Origin: Chromera velia
Taxonomy: Eukaryota > Sar > Chromeraceae
Assembly: GCA_018398765.1 (NCBI GenBank)
Contig: JAHBMJ010002621.1
Span: 70,228-97,644 of the forward strand
Direction: 5' to 3'
Length of the DNA: 27,417 nucleotides
The translations under genes were made by a program, and so were the position numbers. Positions 18,580-27,417 of the stretch are shown one piece after another (within the stretch, counting starts at the first letter, position 1; each line of letters begins with the position of its first letter). Under the pieces are notes generated by a model that saw only the letters and a program-made list of their open reading frames with translations, had not been told where the DNA came from and made no database searches.

Positions 18580-18727
18580 TTTCTGGTTTTTTTTCTTTTC
18601 TTTTTTTCCCCCCCACTTTTTCTTTTCTGTTCTCTTCTCCCCCTCGATCTCCTTTCTTTCTTTTTTCCCCCTGTTTTTCTTTCTTTCTTTCTATTTTATT
18701 CTATTCTATTCTATTCTATTCTATTCT

Positions 18728-18759
<32 letters not shown>

Positions 18760-18760
18760 T

Positions 18761-18791
<31 letters not shown>

Positions 18792-18965
18792 GTCCTTCCT
18801 TCCTTCCTTCTTTCTTTCTTTCTTTCTTTTCTTTTCTTTTCTTTCTTTTCTTTTCTGTTTTCTTTCTGTTCTTTTCTTTTTTCTTTCTTTCTTTCTTTCT
18901 TTCTTTCTTTCCCTCTTTCTTTCTTTTCCCCCTCCCCCTCCCCCTCCCTCCCTCTCCCTCTCCCT

Positions 18966-19011
<46 letters not shown>

Positions 19012-19197
19012 GCCTCCTTCCCCCTCTCTCGTTCTTTCATTTATTCCTCTCTCTGGTGATGTTTGTTCCTTTCCTTTTTCTTTTCGTTTTCCTTTCCGCT
19101 CCTCTCCTTTTTGATCTACCCATTTTCTTTCCTTTCTGTCTCTCTTTTCCGCTGTCTCCTGTCGGTCTGTCTGTCGGTCGGTCGGTCGGTCGGTCTC

Positions 19198-19279
<82 letters not shown>

Positions 19280-19440
19280 CATCCGTCTGTCGGTCTGTTC
19301 GTCCGTCTGTCCGTCTGTCCGTTCTTTCTTTCTTTCGTTCTTTCTTTCCTTCCTTCATTCCTTCCTTCCTTCCTTCTCTTTGATTTTTTCCTTCCTTCAT
19401 CATTTCAATTCACTTTTTTCTTGCTTTTCTCTGTGCCGTT
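18580..19440. repeat. Polypyrimidine and simple-repeat block, about 860 bp
   Basis: The plus strand is almost purely C/T from about 18580 to 19030: CTTT repeats, a TTCTA run (about 18691-18728), CCCTCT units and a CT run (about 18977-19008). Then come GGTC repeats (about 19163-19194), CT (19195-19235), GT (19236-19278), CCGTCTGTC units and CTTT/CCTT to 19378. Long homopurine-homopyrimidine tracts can form triplex DNA. Open frames here (Phe-Leu-Ser, or Arg-Glu-Arg on the other strand) are artefacts. Confidence 0.93.
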
Positions 19441-20070
19441 CTCACTCACAGTAACTTACTCGCTGACTGACAGTCTGAGAAGACAGTGACTGACACATTG
19501 CTGTGTGTTTCTCTTTTCCCTTCAAATCTCCTTCTGCTCACGTATACGTACCAAGAGACTCAAACAGAAAAAAAAAGGAAGAGTCTGACGCACATACAAA
19601 AAGCAACAAAGCCGACAAACACACAGAGAACGGCGGACACGGGCAGAGAAACGCTGACACAGTGGGATCGGCAGACAGGTTGGATGCCTGAGACAGACTG
19701 AAAGGACAGGATGCACAGACCCCTTTATACTACAGGCAGAGGGGGGGGCAGAAGGAGAGACGAAGAAGGAAGACAACTAGGCTTACAGAAGGGCAAGATG
19801 TACGAAGGCACACTGACAAGCAGACACAATCAGAGAGAAGCAGCTATGAGAGATCGATGACGGCTCCGCGAGGCATGAGAGCGAGAGAAGCGAGAGTGCC
19901 CCCCCCAATCCAAACAACAACGCGAGGGGCATGCACTGTTTGATAGAGCAGTCACACAATTAAAACCATTCCATGAAAAACAGGGTCTCTGCCTGCCCAC
20001 GAAGAGAGGGACGAGTCTACTACTAAAACTACGGTAAGTGATCGATCCTTTGAAGTCAGTCTTCATTCAT
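19441..20070. other. Flank between simple-repeat block and the small minus-strand gene
   Basis: No recognisable coding sequence on either strand. The 3' UTR of the minus-strand gene should lie in its right-hand part (below 20071). The left part is rich in CAGACA-type purine-biased sequence. Confidence 0.4.
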
Positions 20071-20466
20071 TCATCCAAAGGACGGCACGGTGATTTGAGG
20101 AAGGCCCAGGTCTGGTGCCACCGTTGCGTAAATGACAATGAACAGCGACACAGCTGCAACTCCTGCGACGATGTTGGCTTCCAGTTTCTTGTTGAATCGG
20201 GGGGGGGCGCCATCTCCCAACTCCAACTTTTGGGATTGTTTGTAGTCGTCGATATCGAACTCCTTTATCCCTTTCTTCTCCATCATGCGGCGCTGCGCTC
20301 GTGATGCGCCCTTCTTTGTCTTCTTTGCACAGAGGACTACTTCATTTACAGCTCCTCTACTTCTTCCGCCCCTTGACAGAGGGTGCAGTGAGGACGTGCA
20401 AGTGAAGGAGACGGCAATACGGGCCAGAAGAAGAGACGCCAAAAAGGGCAGCAATCCTCGCATCAT
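20071..20466 (-). CDS. Small single-pass membrane protein with probable bipartite plastid leader
   Basis: 131 residues from a double ATG (20466) to TGA (20071). Residues 1-20 form a signal peptide (MMRGLLPFLASLLLARIAVS), followed directly by Phe-21 and a Ser/Arg-rich, acid-poor stretch to about residue 45. This signal-plus-transit design with Phe at the cleavage site is known from proteins sent to complex red plastids. A basic segment follows (AKKTKKGASRAQRRMMEKKG), then an acidic turn (FDIDDYKQSQ), a short APPRFNKKL motif and one membrane helix at about residues 97-118 with a short Pro-ending tail. I do not recognise the family; a thylakoid-associated role would be a guess. The frame stays open upstream of the ATG, so an earlier start is possible, but that extension would remove the leader. 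Divergent from the SLC17-like gene. Confidence 0.7.
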   Translation of the reverse strand: MMRGLLPFLASLLLARIAVSFTCTSSLHPLSRGGRSRGAVNEVVLCAKKTKKGASRAQRRMMEKKGIKEFDIDDYKQSQKLELGDGAPPRFNKKLEANIVAGVAAVSLFIVIYATVAPDLGLPQITVPSFG

Positions 20467-20989
20467 GGCTGCTGCAGGTTTCAAGCGTTGACGGAGACCA
20501 CTTTCAGGCGGATCACAAGCACAATGAAATTGGGTCAAGATCAGCTGTGAAAGAGCTTCAGCTATGAAGCCGACCATGGAGAGTATGCCAGACGCAGCCA
20601 GAGTCTGGCAGAGAAAAGCAGACTGATACGTACGAAGAGACCTTAAATTCTGTAAGTGCCCCTCAAAAATTTCTATCACTTTCCGGGGCCATGCACACGC
20701 TCTACAGATTTCAATTGCAGTTCGATCGATCTCGTCGATCGATCAGCTGCCCTGATTTGCCCTGACCGTGGGCCTGACGTCGACCCAGAAAAGTTGAAAC
20801 AAACTGACTCAGGGCAGCTACCTCTTTTGAGCATGTATGTGTAGGGTAATGATGAGCCACCGAATTCGGAGACAGGGACGTATTCGATTTCCTTGAGTGA
20901 GTGAAGGTCGGAGACTCCGGCCTGTTTAATAAGGAGGGTGTTCACTGAGCTGTCTCGTGACGCTTGGAACTGAGAACATTCCGGCAAAG
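20467..20989. promoter_or_regulatory. Divergent intergenic region between two head-to-head genes
   Basis: Both flanking genes start outward from these 523 bp, so it should hold both promoters and 5' UTRs. It contains an inverted repeat GATCGAT (20724-20730) and ATCGATC (20738-20744), within a wider run of CGATCGAT words, a candidate protein-binding site. No other motif stands out. Confidence 0.5.
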
Positions 20990-22900
20990 ATGGAGTCCTT
21001 CAGATACGTCATCGCCCTGCTTCTCCTCTCTGTGAATGTACTGAGCTACGCAGACAGGACGAACATCGGGGTTAGTGAGTGGGCACTCGAGAGGAGGAAA
21101 TTAAGGGCAGAAATTAAGAGGGAGGAGACGCGAAAACAAAATTACAGCCTTCTTTTTTATGAATGGTCCTCGTCTCTTCTCTTCTTGCCATGCTGGTGCA
21201 TGCGTGCCAGTACGAACAAGACACTGAAATACTCTGCAGCTTCATGTGGGTTTGCTGCATGTCAGGGTCGGTACCCTTCTGCTGGCCTTCCCATGTCTCT
21301 GTATTTCCGTCTCTGTGTGCAGAATGCAATTCTGTGGATGGAGAAGGTGCAGAAGGACTACCATGGTCACATCCTGGGCGCCTTCTACTGGGGGTATCTG
21401 TGCACTCAGTATGTGGGGGGGCTCTTGAGTGTGAGCATGGGGGCGAAAAACGTGATGATCCTCGCGGTAGTTCTCTGGACTGTCTGTGACGTCTCGACTG
21501 TCATTGCGGCAGAGCTGTTTGAACCGTCTCTCTGGGGTTCCACTCCTCTGTTCTTGGCACGGTTTGGTATGGGATTGGGAGAGGGTATGCTTCTCCCAGC
21601 TCTGATGCTGTTGTCTGCCCGCTGGTGTTTGCTGCAAGAGCGCGCTCGTTTCACCACGGTGGTCCTATCTGGAATGGATTTTGGGTCAATTCTGTCCTTA
21701 GCCATTTCGCCTCTGATAGCACGTGCTTGGGGTTGGCACTTTGTGTTTATATTTTGGGCTGTGCTTGCGTTTGTGTGGTGTGGTTTGTTTTCGGTTTTTG
21801 GATCGAATAAACCGAGTTTGAGTCCCTTCACCTCCAATCGGGAAAAGGGGTTGTTCGTTGAAGACGCAGAGAGGTCACCTCGACGACAAGTGTCCTCGTT
21901 GAGCCATGTTGGGCCTCTGGATGCGGAAACGTTGCGGTTGAATGGAGGGGAAGTTGTAGGAAGGGGATCTCCCCTGCACTCGAATCATTCTGACGGGGTG
22001 TCCCCCTCGTCTCAACAGCTCCGTGGGGTGGAAGAGAGTCCGATGTCGTCAGACTGCCATACAGGAGAGTGGAGGGGAAGAAATGGGAGTGCGTCCTCGC
22101 CTTCTCCGTCTCCCACGAAGTCGGAGGGGAGAGAGAGGGAGAGTGAGAAGGGAATACACAGACGAGCGGAGACGGGAAGAATGAAAGGAAAAGGGGGGAA
22201 GGGGAAAATCCGGGATTTGGAGAGACAAGCCGCGTCTCCGATGGTCCTTGGCAGAGGCGCAGAGACTGGACGGAGCCCCTTGCAGTTCACGCCTGCGCCT
22301 CATCAAAGAGACAATGCAGAAGGAGAGGGGCCAAACCAAGCACATGCAAAGAAACTATCTCTCAAGACGCTCCTCACATCCAGAGCGTGCTGGGGTATCT
22401 ACATTGCGCATATGACCTGTAAGTCAATTTTGTGGGCGTTTTGTTTTTCCATTCCAATCCGGAACTGCCGAAGCAAACAGAAGAAGAGAATGAAAGAAGA
22501 GGGAACATGATTGAATCAATTGAGTGAGCCGTTTCCCAATTCTTTGCGGATATCTTGTCCATTTTTCTGTGGGTCAATTTGAGAGAAAACAGAAGAGAAG
22601 AAGATCCCACTGGTCAATTTGAGAGAAAACAGAAGAGAAGAAGATCCCACTGAAGTCTGTCTGTGTCTGTCTGTCTGTCTCTCTGTCTGTCTGTCTGTAT
22701 GTCTGTATGTCTGTATGTCTGTCTGTCTGAAGGGAGAAGAAGAAACATATAGTCTGTCTGTCTGTTCGAGTTCAACTTATGGCCAATATGATGGCAACGA
22801 CGTGTGACGAAATCCTCCTGGTTATTTTCGAATAGCCTGTTATCTTTTCTCGTTTCCTCAAAGGAGGTATTTCCTTGCAGGTCCTTATACCTGTGAGCAG

Positions 22901-22935
<35 letters not shown>

Positions 22936-23470
22936 CATGCCTACACGCACACGCATTCTTTCCATCTGGACGGGCGGTCAAAAGAAGAGATCCAACAAGT
23001 AGAGAGGGATTTTGCTTCTGTTTGTGTCATCGACTGAAAAAGGGAACCCCAGAAGAAGAAATCAAAAATAAAGGGAACCCCAGAAGAAGAAAGTGGCGAA
23101 TGCTGAAAACGAACTCCTTGTAGAAGGTCCCTATGCAAAAGGAAATGAAAAGAAACGAACTCGTTCAGATGGAAAGAATGTGGAAGTGCAAGAGGGCAAC
23201 CCTGCACTGGGCAGTGAAGGGCCGCAGGGTACGACTCAAGGCCTGGAGCTCTGGTACCCTTCCACTGAGAGCGCGCCAAAAGAAAAGAAGAAAACAGAAG
23301 AGAATGAAGGGAAGGCTCTGTTTGTTCGCCTGTGTCTGTCTGTCTGTGTCTGCTTGTTTGTGTGTCTGTCTGTCTGTCTGCCTGTCTGTCCGAAAGAAAG
23401 GAAGCGATTCGGAAAAAGTGAAGTGAAGAAAAGACGATATAGTCTCTCTGTCTGTCTCTGTCTGTCTGTT

Positions 23471-23507
<37 letters not shown>

Positions 23508-23650
23508 GTCTGTCTGTCTGTGTCTGTCTGTGTCTGTCTGTGTCTGTCTGTGTCTGTCTGTGTCTGTCTGTGTCTGTCTGTGTCTGTCTGTGTCTGTCTG
23601 TCTGTCTGTTTGTCTGTCTGAAAAGGAGGGAGAAGAAGAAGAAACATATA

Positions 23651-23685
<35 letters not shown>

Positions 23686-23765
23686 CGAAAGAAAGGAAGC
23701 GATTCGGAAAAAGTGAAGTGAAGAAAAGACGATATAGTCTGTCTGTCTGTCTGTCTGTCTGTCTG

Positions 23766-23812
<47 letters not shown>

Positions 23813-25588
23813 CTGTTTCTCTTTCTCTTTCGCTTTCTCTTTCTCTCTCATTCTCTCTCTGTGTGTGAGAGAGAGAGAGAGACAGAGAGGAAGAGAGAGT
23901 GAGTGAGAGTGTGAGCGAATGACCTGCTGGTGAGTCTCGTCTGCGTTCGTCCAAATCTCCTAGTGAATGTGGTGCCTCTCTTTGGTTTCCCCCCTGATTC
24001 CCCGCCTTGTAAGTGACGTCTCCCTTGCCTCGTCACCCATTCACTTGAGAAATGCTTTCCCTTTTCTTCACCCGTGTCGCCTTAATTTTCCCGTGCCTCT
24101 TCCTTCTTTGTGCAGTCAATTACGGGTGGTATTTTCTCATACAGAATTCTTTTTCATACTTCAAACAACACTTTGTGCAGTCAACTACGGGTGGTTTTTT
24201 CTGATACAGAATTATTTTTCATACTTTGGACAACACTTTGTGCAGTCAATTACGGGTGGTACGTTCTCCTCTCCTGGACCCCCACTTATCTGAAGGACGT
24301 CTTTGGGGTGGACTCCCGGAAGGACCCTGCTCTAGCAACGGCCCCCTACGTGGCGGCGTTTCTAGGCAGCCTGGTGGGGGGGTATCTGAGTGATGCGTTG
24401 TTTAAGAGATACTGCGAGAAGGGGCAGATGAGAATTCGGACGGTTCGAAAGATTCTGCAGTCCGTCGGTCAAATCGGTTGTTCGGTCTTTCTCCTTGCTG
24501 TTTCATTTCTTTCCCCGACTCCTACGCATGCTTCTGTCTTTTTGTCGTGTGCCCTGTTCCTCGGCCGCTTTGTTCAGTCTGGCTACACGACCTCGATGGC
24601 GGACATCGGGGGTGTTTGGTACACAGGGCAAGTCATGGGGGTTTCAAACACGCTGGCAACAATCCCCGGCGTCGCGTGTAATTATTTGACTGGGGTCATC
24701 AACGAACTCCCACCGGAAATTCCAACCAAAGCAAAATGGGGTGTTGTTTTTGGGGTGGCAGTGTTTTGTAATGTGATTGGGGCGGTGGCCTTTTGCCTCC
24801 TTGCTGATGATGTTCCCCTAGCAGAGACGGACCCTCGTGGGGGTTCGGGGGAGGGGAAGGGCGAGGGGGGGGAGGGGGAGACTGGGGAGCTGTTGGACCT
24901 CTCCGTAGGAGGGGGGGCAGGAACTGGGGCAGTATGGGGATCGGCTTCTGATTCAGTAGGGTCTTTGCCCCCCCTGATGTCTGGAGGAGGAAGGGAGGGG
25001 ATGAGAGGATCGGGAAGGCAAGGGGGGGTTTTTGGAGTTGGTAACGATGCAAGAAAGGGACGGAGAGGGGAAGGAGAAGGAGACAGAAAAATGGGAGATT
25101 TGCAGACCATCAGATCTGTTGAGATTGTCCCGGAAAGCGAAATTCAGCCGCAGACATTGGGATGGGGGAGCAGCGTCAAAGAGGAGCCAGGAGAGGTGGA
25201 GGAGAGTGGAAGGACGTGTGTGGACTTCTCTTGTGAAGAAATTCGACTTGGCAGAGGAAAGGGTAGAGACAACATATGTGACAGAGTGGATTCAAAAGAT
25301 TCATCTCGTCTTGCGTATTTCTCTTCTTTGTATTATTATTTAAAGGCTCATCAGCCGCGTCTGTTTTCGTCTGTTTGTGGTCTGTTGAAGAGAAAGACGG
25401 GTCCTTCGTTTTTTTCGTCTTCTGATGATGAAGCCTTATCCGCCCCTTGCAGCGAGGCATCCAGGAAGAGACCAGTGTCATCGATTTCTTCTCTCGTTTG
25501 TGACCACAGCAGCAGGGAAGAGACCCCCCAAAACTCTCTGCGTCTCCCTCTGTTGCATGCTTCGGGGCAGGCAGCTGTGTGTGTGTAA
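20990..25588 (+). CDS. SLC17-like major facilitator (anion/phosphate transporter type), three exons
   Basis: Proposed exons 20990-21070, 21323-22418 and 24246-25588 give 839 residues in frame. The first half has [24 protein letters not shown] and an [22 protein letters not shown] stretch with ERARF, the usual SLC17 signatures between helices 1 and 6. The second half starts at residue 393 with [16 protein letters not shown] and continues with [20 protein letters not shown] and [20 protein letters not shown], matching helices 7 to 11. Members move organic anions or phosphate with Na+ or H+; substrate and membrane cannot be read here, and no plastid leader is evident. Unusual are a 180-residue Ser/Arg/Glu-rich cytosolic loop (about 190-368) and a 258-residue Gly-rich tail. 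ATG chosen because the family starts just before helix 1. Confidence 0.87.
21071..21322 (+). other. Intron 1 of the SLC17-like gene (phase 0)
   Basis: Donor GG|GTTAGTGAG and acceptor CTGTGTGCAG. Removing 252 bases joins ADRTNIG to NAILWMEK, matching the family layout. The intron happens to stay open in the same frame, so retention would insert 84 residues into the first loop. Confidence 0.82.
22570..22650. repeat. Tandem duplication, two copies of about 40 bp
   Basis: The sequence from GGTCAATTTGAGAG to GATCCCAC occurs twice in a row, starting near 22572 and 22612, directly before a TCTG array. Confidence 0.85.
22651..22765. repeat. TCTG tetranucleotide array in intron 2
   Basis: TCTG repeats with TGTA variants, interrupted by a module GAAGAAGAAACATATAGTCT that recurs near 23634. 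Confidence 0.88.
22901..22932. repeat. CA dinucleotide microsatellite
   Basis: About 15 CA units in intron 2. Confidence 0.92.
23041..23095. repeat. 31-bp direct repeat (two copies)
   Basis: AGGGAACCCCAGAAGAAGAA starts at 23041 and again at 23072. Confidence 0.85.
23325..23900. repeat. TCTG arrays with interspersed duplicated modules
   Basis: Several TCTG/TGTC arrays are separated by modules. One module (CGAAAGAAAGGAAGCGATTC through GACGATATAGTCT) is present at 23391 and 23686, 295 bp apart, each followed by TCTG repeats. The block ends in CT and GA runs near 23780-23900. The design suggests repeated duplication of module plus array. Confidence 0.88.
24116..24245 (+). repeat. Two extra copies of the exon 3 start with its splice acceptor, 65 bp each
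   Basis: Copies at 24116-24180 and 24181-24245 differ at 7 of 65 positions and each ends in CACTTTGTGCAG. Both begin TCAAYTACGGGTGG like the real exon at 24246. Translated in the exon's phase they give [15 protein letters not shown] and [15 protein letters not shown], resembling [15 protein letters not shown] of exon 3. Because 65 is not a multiple of three, use of either earlier acceptor leads to a stop codon shortly afterwards. Confidence 0.85.
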
Positions 25589-27417
25589 AATTAATTGATT
25601 TGTGAATGCACAATTCAGAGTGCTGCATGGGATGGACGGGTGCATGTCTAATGAATTCAAAGGAGGATCCTAGGGAGGATCCGGTTGTTTGTTACAGTTT
25701 GTCAAAATTAATTGTGGCTCCCTGCCGCCTATCATGTCAAACAGCGGCTTGCTCTGTATTACATGCATGTGCAGAAGTCTTCCTCACGCACCTTCATGCA
25801 CTCAATTCATTTAATTGGAGGACGTGCACTCACTCGCAAGCTCTGTACACGGTGTCAGACCTAAAGGGAGTCTAGCAGATTCTGAGCTAGTCGTCTTAAT
25901 TCTCGCTTTACTTGTGTCTTGCTTTGTGCATTTAGGTGCACCTTGCCGTGTCATCAGGACGAAGATCTACGAAGTTTTGATCAAGCCTTATACCTTAACC
26001 TGCTTCAATGTGTCTTCAATTCTCCTAGCTCCTTTGTCCTAGCCTTCGTTCAAGTCTTTTTCGTGATTGTATCCATTTTTCTATTCAAAATGAAAGAAGA
26101 ATTATTTATTATAAGTTTATAATCTGAATTCTAATGATATGTAGAAATTCAAAGATCACTCTATTGTTTGTATATAATTTTAATTAACCTACACTCAGGT
26201 TTTATAACTTTTTTTATACACTCAAGTCAAAAATTTATTGAACTACAGGCGCTGTACATAGGGGAAAAAAAAGAATTAACTCACGATTTCTATTTTTTTT
26301 TTTTATGAAGTGATTCAAACTAAGACTGCGGAGTGTTGCCCAGAGTGTTACACTGTGTTGTTTGGTATTGCATACTGTTGTTCGACGACTGTTGGGTGTT
26401 GATTGGTGATAAGGTTCGTTGGATATATGAATCTAGATATGAATGTCAAAGAGGGTATCCACTATGGAGTGTGGTGCAGTGGCTAGCTTGTTGTACGGGG
26501 CCCATATGGTATAAGAAGTTCTGTCATGCAAGGTTACTACTTCCAGGTACTCCCTTACAGACTTTCATACGAAGGTTTGACTCACTGCTGACTGCATGCA
26601 TGCGCGTAGCTTAATTACATGGATGCAAATACGCTGGAACTGCGCACATCTCGATACGGCCTGACATGCTGCTTCGCGTACCGTTGCACGGCTGGCTAGC
26701 CTCACAACGTTACGTGCCACCTCCCACCTGAAGCCACGTCCACGCTGGCTTACATGGAGAACGCAAATGAATCTTCTTATACAACTCTTTTGGGCAATGG
26801 AGTTGTGATCGTTGATTAGATCATCGCTTTCCCTCACCTGCGGGGTCGTGGAAAATCAAAGATGGCTTTTCTTTTCTTTTCTTTCGACTCTCTCTCATTT
26901 CTGTTTTCAGAATTTCCTTTTGAAAGACCCTAGAAGCCACTAGATCTTCTCAACTAGAAGCTTATCATTAGAGTCTCTTAAGATCTTCTTACAGGGAAAG
27001 ACTGAAGGACGGGATGCATTGTATATTCCCGTTCCTTTCATTGTTCAGCCGTTTCATCTCATCACGTTTTATGAGCATGCTACTATTGATTGCAATTAAT
27101 TCAAATTACATGAAGAAGCATGCACATGCATGCATGCAGCTCGGCATGGCTCATCAATCTATAAGGCGGCGCGCATGGCGGCGGGCACTTCAGGCATGGC
27201 GGCTCAACAATCACCCCCTGACTGAGGCACAGACGAAGGAACAAATACAGAGCCGTCTGTCTACCCACAACGCCGACTGACTTTCATGCACATGCTTGAT
27301 CGCTTCGCAAAGTCAATCTTCTTAACACGTGCTCCTGCTTTCTCTTTCTTCACAACTTTCGCAGTGGAAGGAACGTTACCATTGCAGCGCTCTAACATGA
27401 GCTTGGTCTGTCTATCT
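25589..27417. other. Downstream flank of the SLC17-like gene, no recognisable gene
   Basis: The 3' UTR of the transporter should lie in the first few hundred bases. The rest is AT-rich (26080-26320), has a TGTTG-rich patch (26331-26405), and shows only short frames without family resemblance. ATGCATGC words recur at 26590-26610 and 27118-27140. Confidence 0.45.

Larger units (their letters stand above)
22419..24245 (+). other. Intron 2 of the SLC17-like gene (phase 1), 1.83 kb, repeat-filled
   Basis: Donor ACCT|GTAAGT and acceptor TTTGTGCAG. Splicing rebuilds a Phe codon and continues helix 7. The intron is packed with TCTG arrays, a CA run and duplicated modules, and ends in two extra copies of the acceptor and following sequence (24116-24245). 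It is far longer than the other introns in the window. Confidence 0.82.

Noticed and set aside
18520-19489. Long Phe/Leu/Ser and Arg/Glu frames in the pyrimidine block
   Set aside because: Pure simple-repeat translations on both strands.
20071-20466. Identification of the small protein as the photosystem II assembly factor PAM68
   Set aside because: That family has two membrane helices and different conserved motifs; only the basic, plastid-targeted character is similar.
22941-23954. 337-codon minus-strand frame rich in Asp-Arg-Gln-Thr
   Set aside because: It is the reverse of TCTG arrays inside an intron of the SLC17-like gene.
26472-26560. tRNA-like or tRNA-derived SINE (box A match TGGTGCAGTGG)
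   Set aside because: The expected box B is poorly matched (GGTTACTACTTCC) and no cloverleaf could be drawn.
26333-27280. Two frames of about 90 codons at the right edge
   Set aside because: No convincing start context for the first, biased or random composition, and no family resemblance.

Overview
The window looks like nuclear DNA of a photosynthetic alveolate with a complex, red-derived plastid, most probably a chromerid such as Chromera velia; this is inference. The signs are intron-split genes with canonical GT-AG introns and long low-complexity insertions, a small protein whose leader reads as signal peptide plus transit peptide with Phe at the likely cleavage site, many LINE remnants, and tetranucleotide arrays hundreds of bases long. 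Canonical GT donors argue against a typical dinoflagellate.

Three genes look intact. (1) 8542-11315 (+): a drug/metabolite (EamA) transporter in three exons, 766 residues. (2) 20071-20466 (-): a 131-residue, single-pass, probably plastid-targeted protein of unknown family. (3) 20990-25588 (+): an SLC17-like major facilitator (anion/phosphate type) in three exons, 839 residues, with a 1.8 kb repeat-filled second intron. Genes 2 and 3 are head to head across about 520 bp. I see no pathway linking the three.

The rest is repeats and mobile DNA. 1-1430: no recognisable gene. 1436-2438: LINE C-terminal remnant (zinc knuckle and PD-(D/E)XK-like nuclease), followed by a hairpin cluster at 2885-2970. 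3330-4710: a TCAG satellite. 5540-5665 and 7174-7840: GC-rich hairpin repeats, the second a 33-bp minisatellite; a decayed minus-strand coding region lies between them. 11848-14516: a 2.67 kb terminal-inverted-repeat element that holds a GAGT satellite and a nested hAT-like element with an exact 8-bp target duplication. 16148-18340: at least three LINE 3' ends, two sharing a covarying RNA structure. 18560-19440: a long polypyrimidine/simple-repeat block. 25589-27417: no recognisable gene.

The most notable observations are the covarying RNA structure in two LINE 3' ends, the nested DNA transposons with their target duplications, the 65-bp triplication of a splice acceptor plus exon start in the SLC17-like gene, and the 33-bp hairpin minisatellite with a 165-bp higher-order period. 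All calls come from reading the sequence; no database search was run.
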